DNA of 64,000 bases. It comes from Leptospira koniambonensis (GTDB taxonomy: Bacteria; Spirochaetota; Leptospiria; Leptospirales; Leptospiraceae). The stretch is from NCBI RefSeq assembly GCF_004769555.1, contig NZ_RQFY01000004.1, forward strand, positions 62,001 to 126,000. Direction: 5' to 3'. Under the pieces are notes generated by a model, which had not been told where the DNA came from, did no database searches, and saw only the letters and a list, made by a program, of their open reading frames with translations. The translations under genes and the position numbers were made by a program. This document shows, piece after piece, positions 37,797 to 49,449 of the stretch (its first letter is position 1; each line of letters opens with the position of its first letter).

Positions 37797-37824
37797 ACGA
37801 TATTTTTCGGCCCTCTCTGGTCAA
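37797..37824 (-). promoter_or_regulatory. Promoter of the tRNA-Lys/tRNA-Glu unit
   Basis: On the minus strand, -35 TTGACC (37819-37824) and -10 TATCGT (37797-37802) are 16 bases apart, and the -10 lies 12 bases before the tRNA-Lys 5' end. A GC-rich stretch (GAGAGGGCC) fills the spacer. Confidence 0.65.
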
Positions 37825-37900
37825 ACGAATTTCATATAGTTTTTTACTAGTTTGGAGAAGTTTCCAAACGCAAAAAATCTACGAAAAACTTTCGTCCGAA

Positions 37901-39178
<1,278 letters not shown>

Positions 39179-39235
39179 TTATTCCTTATTTCCTGTTTCT
39201 TTTGTATCTGACAGATTGATTTATATAATTTCATA

Positions 39236-40234
39236 TTATCCCAATACCGCTTCCAGCGCATCAACATTGACCGCAAATCCGCAGGCGTCTTTTTGGGTTC
39301 CGGAGAATAGCTCATAAAGATGATCATAAGCTCCTCCGGTTAGAACTGGTTCTGAACTTCCGGACACGTAACCTTGGAAAACGAATCCAGTATAATATTC
39401 CAAATCTGGAATAAGAGTATAATCCGAACAAAATTCCACACCAGGAGTTTTGCCGAGTGAACCTATAATTTCTCCCGTTTCGGAGATGATTTTTTGGAAA
39501 GAATCAGAAAGTCCTAAAGAAGCAAACTTCTTACCTAGATCTTCCTTATGAGAAACAAATCCCAAACATAAAGATTCTAATACAGGAAAAATCCTAGAAG
39601 CCTTTCTATTTTCCAGAAACCGTCGGATCTCCGGAAGATTTTTCCTATATAATAAAAACGATAATTGCCTTTTTTCAGATCTGGAAAGTTCTAATGACTC
39701 CAGAACAGAATGAAAGACTCCAACATTGCCTAACACAACAGTCAATGGCGAACGCAGTTTAATTCCGGAGAATAATCCAGAAATCTCTTTCAAAATTCCT
39801 AAAATAGCTGGGGCGCCTGAACCACCTATATGTTCCGCACCTACTTGCAGGATTTCTTTTCTAGATCCGCTCTTTCTACCATAGTCTCTGAAAATTTTTC
39901 CCTGATAAAAGATACGTTGGTTTTCTTTGCGGTGCGCAAAACCGGCCATACCTTTTACAGCCTGAACAGTCAGATCCGCGCTAGGCGAGATCTCATTTCC
40001 ATCAGAATCCCTGAATCTATATAAAGCAGAGGAGTCTTCTGCTGACATGGTAAGCAAAAAAGAAGAAGAATAATCAAAAGAAGGTAAAAATACCTCAGAG
40101 TATTTGAATTCTTTGAGCTTGGAACTGAGGGAATTTAGAAGTTCCCTTCTTTCCGAACTCTCGTTCGGTCCAAAAAAATGGAATCCGTCCGGGATCCATT
40201 TTTTCTCGCTAAACTCTGGAGGATTATGTGTCAT
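39236..40234 (-). CDS. hisZ: ATP phosphoribosyltransferase regulatory subunit HisZ
   Basis: Histidyl-tRNA synthetase-like protein that lacks aminoacylation and serves as regulatory subunit of short HisG in histidine synthesis. Family features: KWIPDGFHFFGPNESSERRELLNSLSSK at the N-terminus, FRDSDGNEISPSADLTVQAVKGMAG for motif 2, FYQGKIFRDYGRKSGSRKEILQVGAEHIG, and DLEYYTGFVFQGYV. The frame is open to a GTG at 40390, but the additional 52 residues (RARTLRLDTRFPENTF...) have no counterpart and the ATG at 40234 gives the normal N-terminus (333 residues). No strong ribosome-binding site settles it. HisZ beside purA is a common pairing. Confidence 0.82.
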   Translation of the reverse strand: MTHNPPEFSEKKWIPDGFHFFGPNESSERRELLNSLSSKLKEFKYSEVFLPSFDYSSSFLLTMSAEDSSALYRFRDSDGNEISPSADLTVQAVKGMAGFAHRKENQRIFYQGKIFRDYGRKSGSRKEILQVGAEHIGGSGAPAILGILKEISGLFSGIKLRSPLTVVLGNVGVFHSVLESLELSRSEKRQLSFLLYRKNLPEIRRFLENRKASRIFPVLESLCLGFVSHKEDLGKKFASLGLSDSFQKIISETGEIIGSLGKTPGVEFCSDYTLIPDLEYYTGFVFQGYVSGSSEPVLTGGAYDHLYELFSGTQKDACGFAVNVDALEAVLG

Positions 40235-40431
40235 CTGTTCTGTACGAAAAGCCCCAAAGAACAGTTCCTTTTGGCTAGGGTAGAATTCAAATCGTTTTTC
40301 CCAAAAAATAGAATGACAATAAGCCTTCCAAGGATAGAAAGTATTCTCCGGAAATCGCGTATCCAACCTTAAAGTTCGAGCTCTAAGCACCGAAACCAGA
40401 TTAACCGCAAGACCTTAAATAGAGACGTAGC

Positions 40432-42433
<2,002 letters not shown>

Positions 42434-42444
<11 letters not shown>

Positions 42445-42492
42445 AACTCTCGTCAGTCACAATCTGCGAAACCGGGACACAAAGACCCGGTT
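42434..42492 (+). terminator. Paired hairpins after the acyltransferase-dehydrogenase gene
   Basis: CGAGAGTT/AACTCTCG (42434-42441 and 42445-42452) holds the TAA stop in its three-base loop. A second stem, AACCGGG/CCCGGTT (42470-42476 and 42486-42492), follows. Neither has a clear T tract. They separate convergent genes and may act as a bidirectional block. Confidence 0.5.
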
Positions 42493-43167
42493 CTATCTTC
42501 CGTTTACGAAAATTTCCAGTAATCCTTCAGAAAGAGCTTCTATCTCAGAAGCTCTTTCTTTCAGAAGTCTGAAAGTTTTTTGTAATGCAATTTCCATTTC
42601 TTCTTTGGGAACTCCGAATGTAGTCAGCCCCAGTTGGATGACTGTGGTCATCATTCTGAGTCTGTCTATTTTTCCGGAATATACCATTTCTTCCAAAAGG
42701 CTTTGGAAGACCCCTCTGAAGGCCAAAGTACGGATTAGATATTCTTGTTCGTCAAATTCGGGATTATATTTTTCGAATAGGATCTTGCTTCTATGAGAGC
42801 CCCGATTTCCTATCATATCGGTCACACCCTGGGTCTTATAAGCCGCTAAGTATGTTTCCGCTATGGTAAGCTTTTTCTGGCAAAGATAGAATTGTAATCC
42901 TATTTCCATGGCAAAAACCAATGGAGGATCCATTTCACCTACCAGGCGTTCGGCGGTCTCACCCGCTTCATTGAATACTTCTCCCGCTATTGCGAGTAGT
43001 ATCTCTTCCTTGTTCTTGAAAAAATGATAAAGACTTCCTGTAGTGATCTCTGCTTCCTCGATGATCCTACGTATGGTTGCCTTCTCATATCCTTCGCTTA
43101 CGAAAAGTTTTCGGGATACTTCTAAAATTTTAGCCCGAACTCGATTGGACTGTTCTATTCTCTTCAT
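42493..43167 (-). CDS. TetR family transcriptional regulator
   Basis: Protein of 224 residues from the ATG at 43167 (MKRIEQSNRVRAK). The helix-turn-helix is ILEVSRKLFVSEGYEKATIRRIIEEAEITTGSLYHFFKNKEEIL. The remaining ~160 residues are the ligand domain (ETAERLVGEMDPPLVFAMEIGLQFYLCQKKLTIAETYLAAYKTQG). The frame extends to 43206 but the shorter start has AGGG about nine bases upstream and matches the family. It lies 74 bases downstream of the sugar kinase gene on the same strand and probably binds the palindrome at 44886-44907 in front of that gene. Confidence 0.88.
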   Translation of the reverse strand: MKRIEQSNRVRAKILEVSRKLFVSEGYEKATIRRIIEEAEITTGSLYHFFKNKEEILLAIAGEVFNEAGETAERLVGEMDPPLVFAMEIGLQFYLCQKKLTIAETYLAAYKTQGVTDMIGNRGSHRSKILFEKYNPEFDEQEYLIRTLAFRGVFQSLLEEMVYSGKIDRLRMMTTVIQLGLTTFGVPKEEMEIALQKTFRLLKERASEIEALSEGLLEIFVNGR

Positions 43168-43241
43168 CTGTTGACACCCTGCCGGAACAGAGCCTAACCA
43201 TTTCACATAAGTAGTCCCTTATGGGATAAGCCTGTTCCTTT

Positions 43242-44849
43242 TTATTTATATGTATTTAAGATTGCGTAATGCGCCTTGTTAGCCTCATATAATTTTTTGA
43301 ATACGGAAAAATTCCGATCATATACTAATTTATTCGCCGGATTCGGATTCCATCTTTCTTTGCTTGGTATTAAACTTTTGATCTCTTCGAAAGAATGAAT
43401 TTTACCTAATCCTAATGCAGCTATTGCCGCGGCTCCAGTCGCCCCCGCATTCTGAGGATGATCTATTGTTTCTATCGTTCTACCTGTAATATCCGCCAAG
43501 ATCTGGCAAATAATTGGAGAGCGTGCTACTCCGCCTACAAATCGAATGGTAGAAGAAGCAGGAACTTTTGCATGAGATAATTCTAAAATCCAACGTTTAT
43601 GAAAGGATATACCTTCAATTACGGATCGGATGAGTTTTCTTTTTCCTGTATCCAAACCAATATTGAAGAACATTCCTCTTGCTGCAGGATCTTCGAATGG
43701 ACAACGGTTTCCATGCAACCAAGGAGTAAAGATGACTCCATCACTTCCTGCAGGAGTATCCTTGATGGATTCGAATAAGTATGCGAAAAGACTTTCGTGG
43801 ACTGCGTCTTCTCCTTCTGTTACATTCTTTTTTTCTAAATAAACATCTATTTCGTCCAGGGCAAGATGATCTTTTACCCATTGCAGACATTTACCGGAAG
43901 TTTCTTGTTCTCCGAAATAATTATAAAAGCCAGCTCTTGCACCAACGATAGATGCAATCCTCGCATTGATATCCACAGTTCTTCTTTTAGTTACTGTAGA
44001 AACCCAACCAGAAGTTCCTGCATAAATATGAGTGTCGCCCTCTTGTACTGCACCGGCGCCTATACCTATCAAAGTGGCGTCTCCACCTCCGCCGAAAACC
44101 GCAGTCCCTTCCTTTAATCCTAGTTCTTTTGCGGATATTTCAGTCAGACCGCCAATCAGGTCTGTGGATTGTATTAGATCAGGAAGATGTTCGAAACGGA
44201 CTCCGAACATTTTGCAAAGCCCTTTATGCCAACGGCTTTTGCCTGGGCGAGAATCATATAAGAAAGTAGCAAATGCAGAATCCAAGGTCATGGTAGCTCT
44301 GCCAGTACATCTAGTAGTCAGATAATCTTTCACATCCAACCATTTATAGACTCTTGCAAATTTTTCTGCTTCTTTCGCCTCGACCCATTTATATTTCCAT
44401 AATGGATCTTTTACACTTCCTGCAACTGCACCTGTGATCTGCAAGGAACGAAGAAGTTTATAAGCATTCAGACCTTCTATCTTGATCCCATGCTCTATTC
44501 CTTTTTTCATTTGCTCACGGGCTCTTTGGTCCATATAACTCATTGCTGGACGAACCGGCTTCAGATCCTTATCAACTAAGACAAGACCTTGCATTTGGGA
44601 ACAGAAGGAGATCCCACGAATTTCTGCAGGATCTAATTTGGTTTCTTTTAAGACCTGAGCAGTGGTATCTTTCATAGAATTCCACCAATCTTGGGGATCC
44701 TGCTCCACTCCTCCGCCTTCTAAAAGTGTAAGTCCGTATTCTTGGGTGGCAGAATGTACAAGAGTAAGTCTATCACCTATTTCAAATAGGCAAGTTTTGG
44801 TCCCGGTAGTTCCTATATCGTAAGCCAAAACATAGACTTTTGATTTCAT
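43242..44849 (-). CDS. FGGY family sugar kinase (xylulokinase-like)
   Basis: ATP-dependent carbohydrate kinase of 535 residues. FGGY features: YVLAYDIGTTGTKTCLFE, GGVEQDPQDWWNSM, ISFCSQMQGLVLVD, IYAGTSGWVSTVT, GGGDATLIGIGAGA, PWLHGNRCPFEDPAARGMFFN and RFVGGVARSPIICQILADITGR. The substrate is not set by these motifs; xylulokinase is the closest label. GGAGGA seven bases before the ATG at 44849 fixes this start; a longer ATG at 44906 would place the coding start inside an operator palindrome. It leads the TetR gene in an operon. Confidence 0.9.
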   Translation of the reverse strand: MKSKVYVLAYDIGTTGTKTCLFEIGDRLTLVHSATQEYGLTLLEGGGVEQDPQDWWNSMKDTTAQVLKETKLDPAEIRGISFCSQMQGLVLVDKDLKPVRPAMSYMDQRAREQMKKGIEHGIKIEGLNAYKLLRSLQITGAVAGSVKDPLWKYKWVEAKEAEKFARVYKWLDVKDYLTTRCTGRATMTLDSAFATFLYDSRPGKSRWHKGLCKMFGVRFEHLPDLIQSTDLIGGLTEISAKELGLKEGTAVFGGGGDATLIGIGAGAVQEGDTHIYAGTSGWVSTVTKRRTVDINARIASIVGARAGFYNYFGEQETSGKCLQWVKDHLALDEIDVYLEKKNVTEGEDAVHESLFAYLFESIKDTPAGSDGVIFTPWLHGNRCPFEDPAARGMFFNIGLDTGKRKLIRSVIEGISFHKRWILELSHAKVPASSTIRFVGGVARSPIICQILADITGRTIETIDHPQNAGATGAAAIAALGLGKIHSFEEIKSLIPSKERWNPNPANKLVYDRNFSVFKKLYEANKAHYAILNTYK

Positions 44850-44885
44850 GCAGTAGATCCTCCGAAACCCATTTACGAGAAGTTC

Positions 44886-44907
44886 GATGAGTGAGCACTC
44901 ACTCATC
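44886..44907. promoter_or_regulatory. Perfect TetR-type operator palindrome
   Basis: Ten-base arms GATGAGTGAG and CTCACTCATC pair perfectly around CA. It lies in the transcribed leader of the kinase gene, about 60 bases downstream of the promoter -10 and 37 bases before the ATG. Such TGAGTGAG palindromes are typical TetR-family operators. Binding here by the TetR protein encoded downstream would block elongation rather than initiation. Confidence 0.75.
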
Positions 44908-44963
44908 AGGAGATTGAAAAGCCCCTCAAAAAGGGCAATCCTTTTTTCTAAAATGAGAAGGCG

Positions 44964-44991
44964 GTTATATGCGATTGTCCTTTCGTGTCAA
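44964..44991 (-). promoter_or_regulatory. Promoter of the sugar kinase - TetR operon
   Basis: On the minus strand: -35 TTGACA (44986-44991), 16-base spacer, -10 TATAAC (44964-44969). The leader to the ATG at 44849 is about 105 bases and contains a GCCC...GGGC hairpin (44930-44936 region) and the operator palindrome. Confidence 0.7.
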
Positions 44992-44994
44992 TTG

Positions 44995-45099
44995 AATCGC
45001 GGCAACCAACCGCGACAGTGATGCGCAGGGGAAGTCCGAAGGACCTGAGCGAAGCGTAGCCCGAAGCAGCGCGATCCGAGCGAAGCGAGTGAGTCGCCC
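44995..45099. repeat. GC-rich structured intergenic element
   Basis: About 100 bases far richer in GC than the surroundings, between the lipoprotein stop and the kinase promoter. It holds stacked inverted repeats: TCGCGG/CCGCGA around CAACCAA (44997-45015), GTCC-GAA-GGAC (45034-45043), and the near-palindromic GAGCGAAGCGAG (45079-45090). The repetitive GAGCGAAGCG units and the composition suggest a dispersed repeat or structured RNA. No second copy of the whole element was found in the window. Confidence 0.45.
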
Positions 45100-45106
45100 A
45101 AAAAAT

Positions 45107-46201
45107 CTATCTACCTATGATCCCCTCTGCTTCCGGTTTGAATCTGTAAATATAATAAGGTCCTTTGCTTAAGATAGTGCTGTCTGTTTGTAGGAACACT
45201 TCGTTTAGCGCGCTGCAAGTTAGATACATATATCCATCTGGAGCATAACTAAATCCGTCAGGCCAACGGAAACTTGGATCCTTGAATAATGTGGTGATCT
45301 TTTTATCTGGATCGATCAGATTCACTGCAGAATGCTCCGCGTCGGTCACATAAATGTTTCCGTTCTTATCGATGCTAATCCCATCACTCATTGATTTTAA
45401 AGAATATTGTTCCACTTGCTCTGCAAGCCCCGCCGCGGTTAACGTAGAATCCCTTAAAACACTGGTTTTAGCACGGTATAATTCTCCTGAAGTGAAAGGA
45501 GCAAAATATAACCATTCTCTATTTTGGTCCAAAGCGATTGAGTCTGCATTAAATATGATAGAAACTCCTGCTACTTGGAAAGGAGATCCGTTTACTACGA
45601 TCTCGTTCCTTTCTCCAACAACGGAGACATGATCTTTCAGCAGTCGTCTTGCTTTTTTGTTTGTGATATCGTACACCACGAGCCCTGGATCTGGTATCAA
45701 AGGACTTGTATCAGTAATAAAGATTGTCTCTGTCACAGTGTCTATTTGCATATCATTGAACAAAGAATCCTTAGGAGCGATAGAAACTGGGAATTCAAAC
45801 TCGTGGATGGTAGTTCCTGTTTCTATATCAAATGCATAAACCTTTGGTCTTGTTAGGCCTAAATTTCCATAATCTAAGGTCCAGAGACGATTTTTATCAT
45901 CTACTCTGACTGAAAGAACTGTATTAAAATTTTTCTGAAAATTCTGATTTGGAAATGGAAGGACCTGGCCATTTTTTAATTCAGCAACTTTAATTGGCGG
46001 AGAGCCTTGGGGGAAGAAGGAGAAGAAGATCCTTCCAGATGTGGAGGCACTGATATTGCCAGGTGGGCGATCCAGCTGGATCACTTTTTCTAAAGAAGTA
46101 TGTGGATACTTTGGTAACGTTGTCCTATCTTCTAAATTTCCTGTTTCGCATTTTACAATGGTCAAAACAAATGCAAAGACTATAGCCCATTTTTTTAACA
46201 T
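45107..46201 (-). CDS. Lipoprotein with yellow/MRJP-like beta-propeller
   Basis: Protein of 364 residues. Signal peptide MLKKWAIVFAFVLTIVKCETG with lipobox IVKC. The rest resembles major royal jelly/yellow proteins: GRIFFSFFP, VLSVRVDDKNRLWTLDYGN, YAFDIETGTTIHEFEFP, FNDMQIDTVTETIFITD, IALDQNREWLYFAPFTSGELYR, DGISIDKNGNIYVTDAEHSAVNLID and RWPDGFSYAPDGYMYLTCSALN. These are six propeller blades. The activity of bacterial members is mostly unknown. GGAG precedes the ATG. Single gene on the minus strand, facing the MFS gene across a 437-base gap. Confidence 0.82.
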   Translation of the reverse strand: MLKKWAIVFAFVLTIVKCETGNLEDRTTLPKYPHTSLEKVIQLDRPPGNISASTSGRIFFSFFPQGSPPIKVAELKNGQVLPFPNQNFQKNFNTVLSVRVDDKNRLWTLDYGNLGLTRPKVYAFDIETGTTIHEFEFPVSIAPKDSLFNDMQIDTVTETIFITDTSPLIPDPGLVVYDITNKKARRLLKDHVSVVGERNEIVVNGSPFQVAGVSIIFNADSIALDQNREWLYFAPFTSGELYRAKTSVLRDSTLTAAGLAEQVEQYSLKSMSDGISIDKNGNIYVTDAEHSAVNLIDPDKKITTLFKDPSFRWPDGFSYAPDGYMYLTCSALNEVFLQTDSTILSKGPYYIYRFKPEAEGIIGR

Positions 46202-46638
46202 AGAATTTTCTCCACTGCCTCATATCATAAGGCAAAAAAGAAAATGGTCGTCCGCATTGTTTAAGTCGAACGTCCGAATTTAAGAAGTCGGTCTTTTATC
46301 AAAAATCAAAACTTACAACTTTCTTATTTCTTAAAGTACTAGTATACGATGTAAACTTGCGTTCATGTGAAAAAGAACGGGATTATAGGACCGAATTACC
46401 TTGTACTTATATGCGTCTTACATTCTACTAAATCACTTATTCGCATAATATTGAGATCGTTATAATTAGAATCTAAAATCATATGTACTTCCCATTCCAA
46501 AATTATAATTTGCTTGGAACTAGAACATATACCTCCTATACTGTCATTGTTACTTCCGAGCTTCTAGTGATGACTTCCTCGGACCTAAGTGATGCGAATT
46601 ATTATCTTTTCACTATTTAAATAAAAACGGGGCTTTCT
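46202..46638. other. 437-base intergenic region between divergent genes
   Basis: AT-rich spacer holding the promoters of the MRJP-like lipoprotein (minus) and the MFS gene (plus). Visible structure is slight: TGCCT/AGGCA around CATATCATA just upstream of the lipoprotein start, and a repeated CGTCCG about 30 bases apart (~46248-46275). A 45-codon plus-strand reading frame (46483-46620) lacks a ribosome-binding site and is not called. No confident operator or RNA was recognised. Confidence 0.4.
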
Positions 46639-47892
46639 ATGCGTGAAAACCAAGTAAAGGTATACGGCTACAGATGGGTAATTCTTGGTCTATACGCACT
46701 CATTACGGCGATTATTCAAATCCAATGGCTGACTTTTGCGCCTATAGCCAGAGAAGCTAAATTATTTTACGATGTTTCAAGCCTACAAATAGATCTTCTC
46801 TCCCTTATCTTCATGGGAGTATTCGTATTAATGGCGATCCCTGCTTCTTATATTATCGATACTTATGGAATTAAGATCGGAGTAGGAGTTGGCGCTGCTC
46901 TCACTGGAATTTTCTCCTTAAGCAAAGGAGTTTACGCAGATAATTTTAGCATAGTAGTTGCATCTCAAATTGGTTTAGCGATCGCACAACCTTTCATATT
47001 AAACGCAGTCACAAAAGTAAGCGTTCAATGGTTTCCTATCACCGAAAGAGCCACCGCAGTAGCAATTGGAACCTTAGCGCAATTTATAGGTATTATTTTA
47101 GTAATGGCAATCACTCCTAGAATGTTAGGAGAAGCGAATCCAAATCCTCAAGAGATCCCAGGAATTCTTTTAAATTATGGATTAGTTGCTGTAGCAGGAG
47201 CTGTAATCTTCTTAGCATTTTTCAGAGAGAAACCACCAACTGCTCCAGATAAAGCAAATCTTCAAGAGACTAAATTTAAAGTATTCGAAGGTTTAAAACA
47301 TATCTTAAGCCAAAAGGATATGAGAAAATCTCTGCTTCTATTCTTAATTGGACTCGGAGTATTTAATGCAGTCAGTACTTGTATAGATCAGATCTGTGAA
47401 ACAAAACATCTGAACATGACCCAGTCCGGAGAAATTGCTGGAATGATGTTAATGTCGGGAATTATCGCAGGTATCTTTGTTCCATTGATCTCTGATAAGG
47501 TTGGAAAAAGACAACCTTTCCTTGTAATCTCTATGGCTGGATTTTTGCCTGGAATGTTATTATTTTCCTTAGCGAATGATTATACATTAGTTTTAACTGG
47601 AGCATTCTTGATAGGATTCTTCTTACTCGGGATTGGTGCTCCGATCGGATTCCAATATTGCGCAGAAATCACTTCTCCTGCACCTGAATCTTCTTCCCAA
47701 GGACTTTTACTTTGGATTGGTCAGATCTCTGGGATATTCTTTATATTAGGTCTGAACTTTTTAGGAATCGATCTATTCTTAAAAATATTCATAGGTCTTG
47801 GGGTTCTAAACTTAGCACTTTCTTTCTTACTTAAAGAATCTCCTTTGATGTTAGGAACAAAAGTACAAGAGAATTCTCTCTCCAGAAAATAA
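46639..47892 (+). CDS. MFS transporter, FLVCR/DIRC2-like
   Basis: Membrane protein of 417 residues with about twelve helices. The start YGYRWVILGLYALITAIIQIQWLTFAPI is like FLVCR/DIRC2-type MFS proteins rather than drug exporters; then LIFMGVFVLMAIPASYIIDTYG and LAIAQPFILNAVTKVSVQWFPITERATAVAIGTLAQFIG are family-like. Eukaryotic members move haem, choline or small organic compounds; the bacterial substrate is unknown. GGGG precedes the ATG weakly. A shared terminator follows before the convergent OYE gene. Confidence 0.8.
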   Translation: MRENQVKVYGYRWVILGLYALITAIIQIQWLTFAPIAREAKLFYDVSSLQIDLLSLIFMGVFVLMAIPASYIIDTYGIKIGVGVGAALTGIFSLSKGVYADNFSIVVASQIGLAIAQPFILNAVTKVSVQWFPITERATAVAIGTLAQFIGIILVMAITPRMLGEANPNPQEIPGILLNYGLVAVAGAVIFLAFFREKPPTAPDKANLQETKFKVFEGLKHILSQKDMRKSLLLFLIGLGVFNAVSTCIDQICETKHLNMTQSGEIAGMMLMSGIIAGIFVPLISDKVGKRQPFLVISMAGFLPGMLLFSLANDYTLVLTGAFLIGFFLLGIGAPIGFQYCAEITSPAPESSSQGLLLWIGQISGIFFILGLNFLGIDLFLKIFIGLGVLNLALSFLLKESPLMLGTKVQENSLSRK

Positions 47893-47902
47893 ATAAAAAA
47901 AG

Positions 47903-47927
47903 GTCCGTCGGAATTACTCCGACGGAC
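47903..47927. terminator. Strong bidirectional terminator hairpin
   Basis: Perfect ten-base stem GTCCGTCGGA/TCCGACGGAC (47903-47912 and 47918-47927) with loop ATTAC. On the minus strand it is followed by a long T tract (from the A run at 47891-47900), making a good terminator for the OYE gene; on the plus strand the following GGTTT is weaker and may still serve the MFS gene. Confidence 0.85.
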
Positions 47928-48029
47928 GGTTTAAGGTTTGCTATTCAATGGATTAAGTCGTTTCAGATTTGATCCGCTTTTAAGAAATTCGTTCCAAAAA
48001 TTTTCGATAGTCCGCTTTAAAAGTAAAGG

Positions 48030-49301
48030 CTATCGATTAGTGTCGAGGTCGGGCTTCAAGAGCCGGCGAAGCAGGCTCTTATAATTTTTAGCGTTACGTC
48101 TTCCTCTAATCTGATCTCGTATCATATTCCAAATCAAAGAACCTGGTAGCCTAGGTTCTTTTCCTTCTCCCATTCTTCTGAACTGAAGACGGATCGCGGA
48201 CATCTTAGAAAGTGAATTTAATGCAGGGTTAGAAAGTTTCGGTATTTCTACCGAGACCTTTTCTATTTTTCCGGAAAGTAATCCATTTACGAATGTAGGA
48301 TGAAATGCAAAAGGTGCAGCGATCCCAACGAGATCTGCTTCTTTAGAAACAATAGCTTCTTCCATTACAGATTTGCTTCTGAATCCTCCGGTAACGAGTA
48401 GAGGGATTTTAGTGATCTCTTTTGCCTTTTTAGCAAAATCTAAAAAGTAAGCTTCTCTTTTGTTTGTGCCTGTTCCTTGCATTGCAGGAGATTCATAATT
48501 CCCTCCTGAAATTTCCAAAAGATCCAAACCTATTGGTTCGAGCATTTTAATAACTTGGATAGAATCTTCTTCTTGGAAACCTCCACCTTGAAAGTCCGCA
48601 GAATTTAATTTAACTCCTATTCCGAAATCGGATCGCACAGATGCTTTGATACCTTTCAAAACTTCTAGAAGAAATCTTGCACGATTCTCTAAAGAACCAC
48701 CCCATTCATCTTTTCTAATATTGGTAATTGGAGAAAGGAACTGATTTAATAAATATCCATGAGCAGAATGGACTTCTACCCCGTTGAATCCTGCTTTTTC
48801 TGCTAAGATAGCAGCATCTATGAATTTTTGGATGAGGGCTTTGATCTCTTCTCCGCTTAATGCTCTTGGTTCTCCAAAAACTTTTGCGAACATTCTTCCT
48901 GGTATATGTACTTTTATAGGAGAAGGTGCAACAGGTGTTTCAGTAATAAAACCAAATGTTTGTCTTCCTGGATGATTGATCTGCATCCAAATTTTGGATC
49001 CGCCGGACTGCCCTATCTCTGCCCACTTTTTGAGAGAAGAAAGATCCATATCCTTTCTTAAGATAACATTGCCAGGACCTGTAAGTCCATTTACGTCCAC
49101 CATTACGTTTCCGGTAAGAAGGAGGCCAGCGCCTGATTGGGACCATCTTTCATAAAGTTTGAATAATCTTTGGCTGGGAAGAAATTCCTTATCCGAAAGA
49201 CCTTCTTCCATAGATGCTTTAACAATTCTGTTTTTGAGTATTTGGCCGTTTGGAAGTTCAATTTCGGATGAAATTCCTTCCGTTGATAATGCCTGTATCA
49301 T
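48030..49301 (-). CDS. NADH:flavin oxidoreductase (old yellow enzyme family)
   Basis: FMN-binding TIM-barrel protein of 423 residues from the ATG at 49301 (433 from 49331). Characteristic regions: LKNRIVKASMEEGL, HPGRQ in IWMQINHPGRQTFG, FIDAAILAEKAGFNGVEVHSAHGYLLNQFLSP, DEWGGSLENRARFLLEV, and LLVTGGFRSKSVMEEAI. The N-terminal extension from 49331 overlaps a symmetric operator box, so the shorter start is preferred. Such enzymes reduce activated alkenes and are often induced by electrophiles. It is divergent from a TetR gene with three operator-like boxes between them. Confidence 0.9.
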   Translation of the reverse strand: MIQALSTEGISSEIELPNGQILKNRIVKASMEEGLSDKEFLPSQRLFKLYERWSQSGAGLLLTGNVMVDVNGLTGPGNVILRKDMDLSSLKKWAEIGQSGGSKIWMQINHPGRQTFGFITETPVAPSPIKVHIPGRMFAKVFGEPRALSGEEIKALIQKFIDAAILAEKAGFNGVEVHSAHGYLLNQFLSPITNIRKDEWGGSLENRARFLLEVLKGIKASVRSDFGIGVKLNSADFQGGGFQEEDSIQVIKMLEPIGLDLLEISGGNYESPAMQGTGTNKREAYFLDFAKKAKEITKIPLLVTGGFRSKSVMEEAIVSKEADLVGIAAPFAFHPTFVNGLLSGKIEKVSVEIPKLSNPALNSLSKMSAIRLQFRRMGEGKEPRLPGSLIWNMIRDQIRGRRNAKNYKSLLRRLLKPDLDTNR

Positions 49302-49325
49302 ATAATTCTCACTCAAGTTATTTCC

Positions 49326-49381
49326 TACCATTCGGTATTTATTTGACTGGGTCGGTCAATAAAAATTCCTACCGGTTGGTA
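49326..49381. promoter_or_regulatory. Three operator-like boxes between OYE and TetR genes
   Basis: TACC-ATTC-GGTA at 49326-49337, TTGACTG-GGT-CGGTCAA at 49343-49359 and TACC-GGTT-GGTA at 49370-49381 are three inverted repeats. The two outer boxes are alike (TACC...GGTA followed by TTTATTT) and sit 44 bases apart, about four helical turns. The middle box carries a TTGACC -35-like element on the minus strand. The likely ligand is the divergent TetR protein. Confidence 0.65.
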
Positions 49382-49449
49382 TTTATTTTTAGGAAATTTG
49401 GAGAATTCGTTTGACGGGCGAAGGAAAAACATAGAAACAGAGGGCAGGA

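Noticed and set aside
40235..40390. 52-residue N-terminal extension of HisZ
   Set aside because: No family counterpart and an improbable composition; the ATG at 40234 gives a normal HisZ.
43630..44325. Open frames opposite the sugar kinase
   Set aside because: Antisense shadows of a well-supported coding sequence.
44850..44906. Longer start for the sugar kinase
   Set aside because: It begins inside the operator palindrome; GGAGGA precedes the ATG at 44849.
46483..46620. 45-codon plus-strand frame upstream of the MFS gene
   Set aside because: No ribosome-binding site, no hydrophobic helix or recognisable motif, and it lies in a divergent promoter region; more likely chance.
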